A stretch of DNA of 64,000 nt. Origin: Psoroptes ovis. Lineage: Eukaryota > Arthropoda > Arachnida > Sarcoptiformes > Psoroptidae. Numbering within the stretch: the first letter of the stretch is position 1; every line of letters begins with the position of its first letter. Below, piece by piece: positions 48,199 through 60,172 of the stretch. The notes beneath the pieces were generated by a model. That model saw nothing but the letters and a program-made list of their open reading frames with translations, had not been told where the DNA came from and did no database searches. The DNA lies in NCBI GenBank assembly GCA_002943765.1, contig PQWQ01000014.1, positions 62,001 to 126,000 of the forward strand. Reading direction: 5' to 3'. The translations under genes and the position numbers were made by a program.

Positions 48199-51100
48199 GA
48201 ATTCTTCCATTTTCTTTGTACTGAAAATCATTCAATTTGTTACAATTTTCATCAATGAAGTGTTTATGTCAAATCAAATTAATTGAAAATGTTCAAAAAA
48301 ATAAATTAATTTGATTCCAATTAATTTATTCATCAAGAATGATGAATAATGGAAAGAAACTTGTTGGACAATACACAATTCAAACAAGGCAAAAACAAAG
48401 ACCACAACCACACGACCATCAACACAACATCATAATCACATCACCGCTGCCACCACCGAAAAAAACAACAATTTTAATCGATTGTTGTTATGATGCCAAT
48501 CATTTTTATGAATGGAGAAGATAATTTAGAGAACAATAATATAAAACGTCGTTGTAAAGACAAACGTTGAAAAACCTGTTTTCTATTTTTTTTTTTTTAA
48601 TATTTCTCTCCATTCATTTGAAGTTTTGTTCATTTTTTTCTCATATTTTGATGGCTGATCATCATCATTATCATTGACTGCCATTTAAAATTATCATTTG
48701 CCATAATTTTTATGTGCTTCTTATTCTCATTCGTTTCATCATTTGATCATCAAACTTCAAAGTGAAATAGGCTGCAACGGAAACATTTGAATTTTGAAAA
48801 AAATTTTTGAAATTTTCAAAATTCTTTTGATGATAATAATCAAACTTGACTAATTGTTTTTGTTTTTCTTCTTCATATACCATTTAAACAATGTGAACCT
48901 GTGGTTTTTTCCTTGAATTTCATTTTACTTTGTCAAAAATTTCAATTGTTGTTATTATTGTCATCATTTTTTTCATCAATTACAAGTTTGAACGATTTGT
49001 CATTACAAAATTAATACAACTGTATTTTTTGAATCATCAAAACAACAAACAAACATCTACGAAAGTTTATCGAAAAACAAATACATCGATTTCATATGTT
49101 TTATTTTATTTTACATCGAAAATTTCAGAATTAAAAGCAAAAAAAATTCCTGCTGCTTTTCAACTTTGATAATATCAATGATCAAAATATTGTGTTTGTG
49201 TGTAAACTTGTAGTAATAATAATCGTTCAACAATCACCATAGCAACATACAATCCGTTAAAATAAAATCCGATGAAATAATCCAATGATTACAGTAATTT
49301 AACAAATACAATAAATTGTAAACGTATGATACATTGTATTAATCATATCGTCAATCATATTTCAGTCATTTTTATCATTTGATATTGATAATTATACAGC
49401 AACAATCGCCACCAGCAACGACAGCAAAGCACCGGTTCGAACAATCTATCAATCCATAAAAAAACCCTTTAGCTCATACCTTGATTTGACAATCATATCA
49501 ATGAAATATCAAAATTTCTTCATTTATTTTCGACACACGATTTTATCGATTTGAAATTATCAACATTTGATTAGTAATCGTTTGTGTTTGCGTACGTAAA
49601 TATACATTTGACTCTCGTTATCATCATCATCATTAGTTTTGTCATCAAACAAAAAAAAGTAAAAAAAAATTTCCTGCATTTTTTTACGAGAAATATTGAA
49701 AATAGTTTTATTTCATTTTTTCTTTGAGAATTTTAATTGAAAATTTTTCATTTATATTTGTTCAAATGTGGTCGTCCATTGATGAATTCACTTACAAATG
49801 TATTTATAACAAGTTTGCTTATCAATAATTCACATTCAGATTTTCTTTTTGTTATTTTAACTTTGTCAAAATTCAGTGCCGTCCGTTAAAATTATCATGT
49901 TTCAATAACAATAATTATCATCAAAATTGACTATAAATTTCAATATTTACAAGTTTTTTTTTTTTGCTTGTTGAAAAAAAGTTCAAATTTTCATTCATTC
50001 ATCTCTCCACATTTCATTCATCATATTGTCAATATAATAATTTATTCGTTTAATTTTTTAATATATTTCATCTTCATATGTTTTGTGTGAAATTTGGCAA
50101 AAATTTTCCAAAATTTTTCTGGTAAGTTTATATTATTTGAAAAATAGACAATATCGTATGTTTCGTAATCGAAATAAGAGAAAAAATTTGATAAATATTG
50201 ATGAACTTTGTTTGTAATTTTTCTTTTTTTGGATGATTCATACATCCATGATATTATCATTATCATAATTCATTCTGAATACTAATATATTTCTTCTGAC
50301 CGAAAAAAAATATAACAAGGTTAACGTACTATATTATATATTGAAAATGTATGAAAACAAATGATTGTTTGTCGATAAAAAAAACTTGTTTGAACAGCGA
50401 GAAAAATGATTCAAAATGAATCGGAAACAAATTTTTTTTGATATGTATCGATTTGTTCTTGTTTTTCTGCTCAATGAAGAATAAATCAATATTTTTTCAA
50501 ATTATTTAGTTGATTAGGTTGTTATTTTTCTCAGCATTTTCCCATTTATTATTATGAAATCAAAATAACAAAAAATCACATTTCCATGAAATAATCATTG
50601 TGTTTCCAATCATTGATTAATTTTGTAAATTATTGATTCACTTTTCCCATTATTCCGTGTAGCAGTATTTAGAGTGGCATTTAGAATAATCAAATATTTG
50701 TTTGCATCATTTAACATCCGTTGAATTTGTGTGTTATTTATTCATTTTCTGCTTTGCTTTCATTTATCAAACGCAATTTTATTATTTTTAAATATGATAA
50801 ATTTAGCATTCTTTACCATTTTTAGTCATTCAAAAAATTTCATTTCCATTATCATGTTGTTGTTGTTGTTGTAGTTGAGAGGTGAAAAAATCAAAATAAA
50901 AATCCATTTTTTTGATTTCATTTTTGAATATATGGACATTGCAAAACATTTTTGAAATTGTTATTATTATTCATACAACTAAACAATGGTGAGGAAAAAA
51001 ATGAATATCATGGTTTACATTTCAAAATTTTTTCATTTAAATACATTATATTTGATATCATTGTTATGATTTTGACAGAAATAAATGTGATATTTAAAAT

Positions 51101-52492
51101 AAAAGGATTGAAGAAGATATTTTTAGAAATTCATTCAACCGTTTTCGATTTTTTTTCCTTCTATTTTTATTGTTCGAGATTTAGGTGACAATTCAATGTA
51201 TGATTTAATGTATAAGGATGATGATAACACTAGCTCCGAAAACAATGGTGACCAGAAAATGAGAAAAAAAAATTAATGAATGATGATAATTGACATGAAA
51301 ATTTTCTCTTCATTTATTTTTTTGAATAACTGTGCAAACAATGACATAGATTTTTGAAGAAATTATTGAAAAAAAAAATTCAAAAAATTCATCTTTAGAA
51401 ATAACATTTTGATCTATAACAATGAAGATGATATCGTCATTTGATTACGATAAAAAATCAAGTTTATTATCATTATTCAATGTCACAATTTAGCGGGAAA
51501 ATGTATGGATTTTTCATTATTTTTTTTTCAAATTCAAAACTTTGTCCAAATTACAATTTCAAACTTGAATATACAAACAAATTCATATATTTTTCCTCAT
51601 GATAAATTAACTGAATGCACGCAAATTTGTTAAAAAACAAATTTTCATACAAATGAATCAATACGAATTTGAAAATTTTTTCGAATAACAAAGAAATATT
51701 AGGGGAAATTCAATTGAAATAAAGGTCAAACATTCATCATTGACATTGACGATTCAAATTCAAATATTGATGAAATTTTTGATTCAATTCATTCGATGAC
51801 CAAACCCACATTGAATCCACATAAATTCATTTATAAATGTAATTTCACAATTGAATAAAATGTATTTTGAAAAAAAAGTAAATTAATGGACGCATCATTG
51901 TTATTATTTTGGTTTTACCGATGTGTCCATTAATTAGAATTTTTGAAAAAAATTAACAAAAATAGAAAAAATGCACGAAACTTTTCAAATTTTTGAATTT
52001 TATCATTTTTTAAATATTTTACAATATTTTAATTTTAATTTCTCGAAATTCATTTTTCATCTGAATCAGTGTAAAAATTGCTGAATTGATATTTTTAATT
52101 CAATTCAACAATTAACACAATAGAAAAACAAGTCAAATGGAACGTGAAAGTAAAATTCATTGGTTCATGGATTTTGTGTGATAAAATTTAAAATGAAAAA
52201 TTAAATAATAACAGCAATGATGATGACGTTGAAATTAACTCAAATGAATTGGAAGTGAAGAAAATAAATAACAATTCTACAATCGAAAAATGCATCTAAT
52301 TATTATTATTATTATTATATTTCAACAATTGAATCATTCATTCATAATAAAATAATTCGCGCGATACACAACATTCATTCACTTGAAAAGCAATCGGTTA
52401 TTGTTTTATGAGGAAAAATTTAATTTAAAATTGTTGACGACAATATTCACATCATCATTATCATCATTATTGAAGTACCAATGATGCTGCTT

Positions 52493-52510
52493 ATGATGAT
52501 GATGATGATG
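52493..52510. repeat. ATG/GAT triplet microsatellite
   Basis: Six ATG units. Similar GAT/ATG runs occur at about 6318-6336, 18076-18096, 28080-28096, 28325-28351 and (as CAT/TTA) 37649-37690. They are characteristic of this genome's non-coding DNA. Confidence 0.8.
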
Positions 52511-53141
52511 AACATTAATGAAAAATAATGAATAACGATTTCGATTGTGAATATTTTTTTTCCCAACCATTCTCAATGGTGTTGTTGATGTTTTTCTTCT
52601 GGATATTCCAAATATTTATCGAATTTATTCTGTTTTTAAAGATATTTTAGATTTAATTAAATTTTTTTTCAACGGAAATTCCTATTTCACATTCTATTCA
52701 AATTTTCCAATCATTCATTTGATTGAAGCAAAAATAAAGAGATTTTTCCATGGAAAAATAAATTTAGTACAAATCGGCTGAAAATAGAATCATTCAAAGA
52801 TAGATAATGTTGTTTAATGAAAATGATCAATGATCACTGAAACAAATCACTTCGAGATAATTTCGATGAGCATCATTCGAGTGCTTAGAAATGAATTTAA
52901 TTAATTTAATCGAAGTAATTGATGGAATTAAAAAAAAAAAAAAAATACTGAAAACGGATGAAAACAACGATGACGATCGAAGAGTTTCTATAATTCTATG
53001 ATCATAGATAGTAAGGAGTAAAAAGTAGAGTTTTTAATAAAATAAATCAAAGAAAAAAATTTGAAATTTTTGAGAAATTTTTAATCGTTTTTATCATTTT
53101 TTTTTTGCAACCAACTAAACAACAATTCGTCAATTAATTTT

Positions 53142-53612
53142 TTACTTGCTCACAGTCGATTGTGTTGGCATTGATGATGTTGATGACGATAATGATGAAT
53201 GGGCAAAATTTTGTACACGTTTAGCTATGTTTTCAGCTTCATGTTGTATTGATTCAGTACCGGTTCTAATGATATTTTTTGCACGATTTAAACTTGATTT
53301 AATCGTATCCGATTGTGGTATTGTTGATGATACTGTTGTCATTAGTTTTTCGCCAACATTCACCGCTGTTTCTTGTAATTTTTTTATAGATTTTGGCATT
53401 TGACTCTTTCGACGATGTCTATATATGATCCATACTAATGATAGCAAACCCAATATGTCGATTAATAATACAAATGATAATTTTTCATTCGACAAACATA
53501 TATCTTCAATACTACTGTCATCATTATTATGATTCGTTAATGAAACTGATGATAATTGAAATATGACTAATGTTGCTGCTGCTGTTAATGAAATTTTCAT
53601 ATTTTCAATCAT
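53142..53612 (-). CDS. Small single-pass membrane protein of unknown function
   Basis: Single exon of 156 residues. A hydrophobic N-terminus (ISLTAAATLVIFQLSSVSLT) looks like a signal peptide with cleavage near residue 26. A short polar, Asn/Asp-rich ectodomain with one Cys follows, then one membrane helix (about 46-64, LSFVLLIDILGLLSLVWIIY) with a basic stop-transfer RHRRKS. The roughly 90-residue cytoplasmic tail is predicted helical and amphipathic (AVNVGEKLMTTVSS, NRAKNIIRTGTESIQHEAEN), ending in a Ser-rich stretch. Met5 is an alternative start that suits the signal peptide slightly better. I do not recognise a family. Amino-acid use and topology make it a credible gene. Confidence 0.65.
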   Translation of the reverse strand: MIENMKISLTAAATLVIFQLSSVSLTNHNNDDSSIEDICLSNEKLSFVLLIDILGLLSLVWIIYRHRRKSQMPKSIKKLQETAVNVGEKLMTTVSSTIPQSDTIKSSLNRAKNIIRTGTESIQHEAENIAKRVQNFAHSSLSSSTSSMPTQSTVSK

Positions 53613-56600
53613 TTTTTTTATAAATAAATTTTTTTCTTGACAAAAATTTATATAATATTGTTCACGCTATTTGGAAATTAAAGCCAAAAAAACTGAAAAA
53701 AGTTTCAAAAAAGAAATCGAAATTTGATATATTATGACTGGAATTTCACAAGTCATTTAAATATTCATTTGAAATTTTCAGAAAATTTTCGAATATTGAA
53801 AACTTCTAATTGAAAATTGAAAAAAAAAGAAATCAAATTCATAATTGAATTTTTTTTCTCCCATTTGAAATGTCATTCAATCAACAGCGACGACGACAAC
53901 AACAACAACAACAACAACATGGCATTTGCTTGAATTCAATTTGCATTGAAATTTTAAAATTTGTAATTTGTGCTTTTTTCGAAATTCGAAATGGTTTTTT
54001 TTTCGTATTTTGATTTTTGAAAAATTCAGTCTAATGAATTTATGGCAATCGTACATTTTTCAAAGATATTCAAATTCAATTGAAAATTGAAAAAAAAATT
54101 TAATGAAAATGATAATGATTATTTCAGGGTAGACATTATTTATATTCACGAATTTCGTGAATCTATTTTTCATTTTTTCAAATGAACAATCGATTATCTT
54201 CGTATTTTTCATGCAAGAATTTCGAATAGAAGAAAAGAATATTGAAAATCTTGAAATGAAAGAAGAAAAAAAATTTAAATTTTCAACAATTCAATTCATC
54301 AAAATTAATGATGATGATGATTATGTTGCTTTGAATTATATTATACATTCTACGAAATGGCAAATAAATATACGATAAAATTTTTTAATCTTCTTCTTAT
54401 ACTTTTTTCTTGAAAATGAAAATTTTAATGTCAAAATCTGAAACGAAAAAAAAAAGGAAAAACATTATTTAATTCTTTTTAAATTGATGTTTGTAGTGCA
54501 AGTGGATATTGTGATTATCTATCATTTCAATGAAATAAAAAAGAAAATATATTTGTCGTCCACATATACTTATGATTATGATTGTTTGAAGACCACACAA
54601 ACAATCTAACAAAATAAATAATAATAATATGAACGATAGAAATAAATGAAAGAACATCGATTTGCAACCTTGAAACATTCTAATGAAAATGATAATAATA
54701 ATAATAAATAATAATAATAGTAATAATAATGATAATGATAATGAAGATAGACTTGGACATACGATTGGAAATCCTTTGAAAATAATAATTTCAACTATTG
54801 TTATTATAATTGTGAATTGATTGTTGAGCAAAACAAATTAATTTTGAAGAAAAGAAAAGAAAAAAGCAATCAAAATTTTCCATACAAAAAGAAGACATCA
54901 TTTTTTTCGTATTCAAATATTGAAATATTAAATCAAAATCATCATCATCATAAGGTGGAAAAAAAGATAGTATAGAAAGATGTTATGGATTGAATCGATT
55001 TCAGCAACCATTCACAATTGACAATGGTCACCGAGAGCACAATAATAATATCAATGAATGATGAAAATGACAGGCAATTAAATGGATTGGTTATGCCTGT
55101 TGCTTATGGTAGAAAATGAAGAAAAGTAGTAGAGATTCGTAGGAAACCTGATCGATTGCGTTGAAAGATGTGCGAAAAAAAAAAATCCGAGGAAAACTTT
55201 CCACTAAGCCAATGAATTTATTGTTTTGGAAAATTGTTTTCTCAAAATTTGTTTCATAGCCATTGTCATATGATGTTTAATGATGTTCATCATCATCATT
55301 ATCATTTGTTATTGTTCGAAAAAAAAAGATGATGATGATCAGAAAATTATTCGGAAAAAAATGAAATCATTTTGTTTCATTTCGATAGTGAACAACAATG
55401 ACGGCATGAGATTTGTTCCGTTTTTTGCATTAGAAAATGTTTCTTTTTTCAATGTAAAAAAAAAAAAAGTTAAAACTCAAAGTTCATTGAATTTTTCAAT
55501 ATATGTTCAATGTTCGTCATTCGAACATTTGAATTTTACAGACAAACAAACAAACAAATAAATTTAATGATGTTAAATTTTTATTCAAAGTTTTTAAATA
55601 CGAAACAAAAATCTTTTTTTTTCTCAGAAATGGAACAACATCGACCAAATGAAATCGGAATGAATGATGATTATTGTTTTAATCGTTGTTTTTTTTTTCG
55701 ATTGGCCCATTACGATCGGTAACTACAGGTAAACAACGAAACGGAAGAGATTGTTTTTCTGATAATTGTTTCAAAATTCGAGTACAAAAGTCTAAAAAAT
55801 TAAATCTTTTTTGAAATTTTAAAAAAATCGAAAATGATTGATGAGTTTCAATCATGGAAATGGTAAAATTTCGAGGGGCAATAAGGCAAAATATGCTTTG
55901 AATTGAAAATTGAAAACAAAATGAAAATTTGACAAAACAATTTTTTGATAGAGATAAAGATTTAGTCAAGTGTAATTGTGAACAATTATCATTGCAAAGT
56001 TTTCATTATTTTGGGCAAAATTTTGCTTTTTGTTTTTGCTTTTTTGTTTTGTTCATTTAATCAATGTGAAATAATTAATTCATTCATTTTTTTAAAAATT
56101 TGAATTCACAAATGAATTTGTAAATGTTTTTTCCCATTATTTCTTTTGTTGAACGAATTAAAAAAAAACTATGGACAAGGTCAAACATACACGTTGGAAA
56201 CTCAAAGAAAATGAATGAAACTTGGAAATCTATTATTTTCCAATATCATTATTAATATGACAAAACAACTTATGAAGAGTTATATGTTTCAAAATGGGGA
56301 GAAAAAAATGAATTGAAGATATTCATTTATTAACTTTTTTAATGAAGCAACAAATAAATCAAATTCAAAGAAAAAACCATTAAAATGATCACTTCTGAAT
56401 GATAATGATTCGCATTGTTTGAACACTTTATGTTATATTAGGTTGTCTGAAAAGTTCATTACGCTTAATCGTTAGAGTTGTTTATTAAAATTGGCCAGTA
56501 ATTTCCGGACAGCCTAATATTTGCCATTATTATTTTGAATTATTTTCCAAATTATCACCTGAAAATGATGCTCAGTAATCGTTGATTGAAAAAAACGATG

Positions 56601-57788
56601 CGAGAGTTGAAGCTATTTTTGCATTTTTGAAAAAAAAAATTTCATATTTTGAAAAAAAGGAAGAGTAAATAATCGATCAGAATCAAAATATGATGTAATT
56701 CAAACAATTTTGCATAAATCAATCAATCAATTGATTTATTTATTTATTCATGAATTGAGTAACCAGAAAAAACTAATCACATTTCAATGCCACCAATGCA
56801 CTCGAACGTATTTGGCTGGAAGCTATTGGAAGCTCCAATATTTCCAATCCTTTCCTTTAAATAATTAATTTTTCTATTATTATTGTACGACACCCAACAA
56901 CAATAATACTAACACCTACAGAATTTATTCATAAAAAAATATTAAAAAACAAAGATGGTCATTGAAAACTGAACAACAAACAAAACAAAAAAGTTTATGT
57001 TAATCATGTGAATTATTGCAAAAAATAATAAAAAAATTGAAAATTTTAATGATTTTAATCTCCGAATTCCCATCATTATTTGTACTGTATGTGTAAATAT
57101 TTGAATAAAACAAGCTCCTACAATTTTTTTTTGTCACAGAAAAAATCAATATAACCAATATTGGTCAAATGATTTGTGGTTTGGAATCAAAATCATTAAA
57201 AATTTATGAATAAAGGAAAAATATTTTCATTATTTTTTCAATGTAAACATCAAAATGAACTTGAATTGTTGAATATTCTCATCTTTATTGTCATATAAAT
57301 GAATGGAAAAAATACTTATAGCTCGACGACAACGACATTATACGATCTATTATATTGAAATTCATATAATGAATCGTGGAATTTTCTATGGGATTTCATG
57401 GATGAAAAAATAATGATATTAATAAAAGAATGATATTAAATAGAAAAAATAAAAAATAATAATTACAAATCGCTCATTTCATTGAATTAAATTTACATCA
57501 TCATCATTTACTTGAATTTTGTAGAATATAAATTGAAATTGAAATGCTATACATGGAAAATTAAATTCTTTTGAAATGTAATTAAAAAAATTTATTCATT
57601 TGAACTCGAAAATATCAAAACACAAGAGAATCGATTGAAATAATAATCATAATAATGATTGCATTGCTTGTGCGTTCACATTGTCTACTACTAGTTTATT
57701 TTAATTAATCAAAAATAAAAATTCATTTAAATTAATTACAAGTTTATTTTTTTTTCATTTATTTTTCTCTGGAAAAAAAACTTTTTAG
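53613..57788. other. Gene-free stretch upstream of the EVH1-like gene
   Basis: About 4.2 kb. It contains the second 80-bp MITE (56438-56517), GAT/TAA triplet runs, a CAACGA/CAACAA run near 53890-53920, and weak exon-like frames (for example around 54130-54375) without similarity. Because the EVH1-like frame stays open through a splice acceptor at 57787-57788, an upstream coding or 5' UTR exon of that gene probably lies here or further left. Confidence 0.45.
56438..56517. mobile_element. 80-bp mariner-like MITE, copy 2
   Basis: Begins TTAGGTTGTCTG and ends CCGGACAGCCTAA, flanked by TA (56436-56437 and 56518-56519). Same length and layout as the copy at 16185-16264. The terminal TTAGG and the inverted ends match the style of Tc1/mariner termini. 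The intact target duplication shows it moved as a transposon. Confidence 0.8.
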
Positions 57789-59127
57789 ATGCTTCTGTAA
57801 GAATAAAATGGCTTATCGTGGAAGAACATTACCACCGGCACCAGCACCACCGATCACAAAACATTCACCGATTACCAGCACTAACGATTCAACATTGCGT
57901 TCGAGGTCAATATCCAATATATCGAGATTATCACATTCATCAAAATCATCCGATTCAGTACAATCTAGATCATCAAGTATATCGAATACAAGTACAAACA
58001 TGGATAATTTTGATTCATTAACAACAGCGAATTCATTATTATTGCCAACATCAGATGCACCAAACAATATTAATAATAATATCAATAACAATAATGTTAA
58101 TAGCAATAACACTCTGTTAGATGAATATGAATTGAGTAAAATTGAAATGTTTTATCGTTCTCATCGTACATTTGTATATGTTGGACAATGTTTGGTCACA
58201 TTATATTTCACTGAAACAGAATTATATGATAATGATAGACAATCAAGACCTAAATGCAATGAATGGAGACAATATTGCATTGGTGTGCCTGTTCTATTAT
58301 TTAATCGTGGTGATACACGTTCAAGAGATAAAAGACAAATACAGATTTGTATTGCTGAATATGGTACCGGTTTTAAATTATGGTCAGATGTCATTGATAA
58401 TTTATCTAATTATCAAACATTAAAATCAACATTTCATACCATGTATTTGTCAACAAATCATCGTCAAATGGCTGGTCTAAAATTCGACAATCAATTAGCA
58501 TCATTAGAATTTTATAATCAAGTTGAAATTATTACATCGAATCCATTAAATATTGCATTGACTGGACCGAAAGTGAAAAAAAATTCTGATGAAAAATTTC
58601 GAATATTCAGAAAACAGCGATCAAAAAGTGTAGGCCGTACCAAAGATGTTCATCATCAGCAACAACAAAATAAAAATTCATTAAATATCCAATCACCATA
58701 TTATGATGATGATTATTTTCATAATGATAATAATCGAAATAATCAATCGAATCGCTTATTAAAATCTAATCGTAAACCAGCCACCAATAAAATGGATATA
58801 TCGGCACCATGTTTATTTCAACATATAACAAGCGTTAATTTAAATAATTTCAATCAATTTGATTCGACAATAGTGGAAAATCAACACCATCATTCAAAAC
58901 AACAACATCAACAAACAATGATCAAAATGAACAATGATAGTGATCAATCATTGTGTAATGATTGTCATAATAATAATAATAATCAAAATAATAAAAATAA
59001 ATATTTGGAACAATCAGATTATTCGACAACTTATATATATCAAAATCAGCTTCAAGTGCCAATTAATAATCGGTCATCATCATCATCATCATCAACAATG
59101 GCAACAAGCTCATCGACAAGTGCCTAA
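57789..59127 (+). CDS. EVH1/PH-like domain protein, unrecognised family
   Basis: The coding exon contains ATG at 57808 and 439 codons to the stop. An acceptor (CTTTTTAG, AG at 57787-57788) precedes it and the frame is open from there, so the true N-terminus may begin in an upstream exon. Residues 1-100 are Ser/Pro/Thr/Asn-rich with a proline stretch (LPPAPAPP). Residues about 105-255 form the only folded part: SHRTFVYVGQCLVTLYF, GVPVLLFNRGDTRSRDKRQI, YGTGFKLWSDVI, FHTMYLSTNHRQMAGLKFDN, FYNQVEIITSNP. The order of strands, the Trp and the final helix resemble an EVH1/WH1 or PH-like fold, as in WASP-type adaptors. The rest is basic then Asn/Gln/His-rich. It is likely a cytoplasmic adaptor, but no named orthologue is assigned. 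Confidence 0.75.
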
Positions 59128-59467
59128 AAATAAATAGCAAAAACATCGAAATATTTCAGCTGAAAATTGTGAACTACAAACCGAAAGAAAGGAAAAAAAA
59201 GTGCCATATCTTGTTTTGAAATTTTTTCGCAGATATTTTTGAATGCAATTATTTTGTTAAATTTTTTCCAATTTAAATTTTGATTTTAAAATTTTTGTAC
59301 AAAAAAAATAAAGCTAAAATTACTTTATATTTTTCTATGGAAAAAAACGAATTTTGAAATTGAATCAATTTTTTTTTACTCCCACTTTGACTATACAAAA
59401 ATAAATTATTTATTTGGAATTTCAATTCGGAAAAATCGATTCGAATTTTTTCCTTTCAAAACAAGAA

Positions 59468-60037
59468 ATGAGGATTTTTGAATCTTTGGTCATTAAATTT
59501 TTAATCATTATTTCTATAATAATAATCAGTGATTCATTCAGTCAGTATCAATCACCAATTCTTAATGAATCGAAAATCTGTACCAATCGTTATTTATTTG
59601 GTAAATAAAACTCATAGTGTTGACAAGCTTATTAACTCAATTTTTCTTACTTTTGTTAATTAAAATTTATATTGTTAATTATTGTTTATATTATATTGTT
59701 AAGTAAAATAGTATATTTCATCATTGGCATCGTTGTTTCATTAATGATGATATTCTATGCAATTTATGATTGTACAACATTATGTTTGGTAAAGAAAATA
59801 AAATCAAAACGTAGAAAAATTATGAAACATAAAAAGACTATGCCAATAGGGTCGATGAAAAATGATAAAAACTATAATAACGTGATGATTTCCCAACATA
59901 AAAGAATTTTGACACAAACTTCAAGCAATTTTCCAGCTGATGAACGTCCTCCAATACCAAATTTCCAAAGTCAAATTTTATCAATACCAACACCGATCGA
60001 ATTGAAAACTATTCGACAATTAATAAGATTAAAATGA
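59468..60037 (+). CDS. Small type I membrane protein of unknown function
   Basis: Two exons, 59468-59600 and 59712-60037, 152 residues, joined in phase 1 (TTTG|GTAAAT to AAAATAG|TA). A signal peptide (residues 1-26, FLIIISIIIISDSFSQ) is followed by a short ectodomain with one Cys. One membrane helix (about VYFIIGIVVSLMMIFYAIYD) spans the splice junction, then adjacent cysteines and a strongly basic stretch (KKIKSKRRKIMKHKK). The cytoplasmic tail has a Pro-rich segment (ADERPPIPNF). It recalls small Shisa-like proteins in layout but lacks enough cysteines to say so. It lies 340 bp after the EVH1-like gene and 135 bp before iPLA2. Confidence 0.65.
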
Positions 60038-60172
60038 AATTAAATTTTTCGATTTTTCACATTATTCAAAAATTATAAAATTGTTTTATTTAAAGAGTTT
60101 TAAATGTTGCCTTAGCCGCTGCTGCTGTTGCTTATAAATGATTGACTGTGTTCACAAAACAATTTCAATAAT

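Larger units (their letters stand above)
39941..53141. other. 13-kb gene-poor tract
   Basis: No exon with family similarity or a coherent splice pattern was found on either strand. It contains triplet repeats, a CA repeat (42237-42259), polyA/polyT tracts, and two clear hairpins listed separately. A slightly GC-richer patch at about 43215-43375 (including CGTCTGCTGCCCCCGTTTGC) stands out from the background and is unexplained. The left edge should hold the promoter of the agatoxin-like gene. Long-range regulatory sequence, a very long intron or an unrecognised ncRNA are all possible. Confidence 0.5.

Noticed and set aside
50511..50530. Third MITE copy suggested by ATTAGGTTGT
   Set aside because: Match ends after about 10 bp and there is no downstream inverted end within 80 bp.
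54157..54378. 73-codon frame with acidic/charged residues
   Set aside because: No start context, splice partner or similarity; typical of chance frames in this composition.
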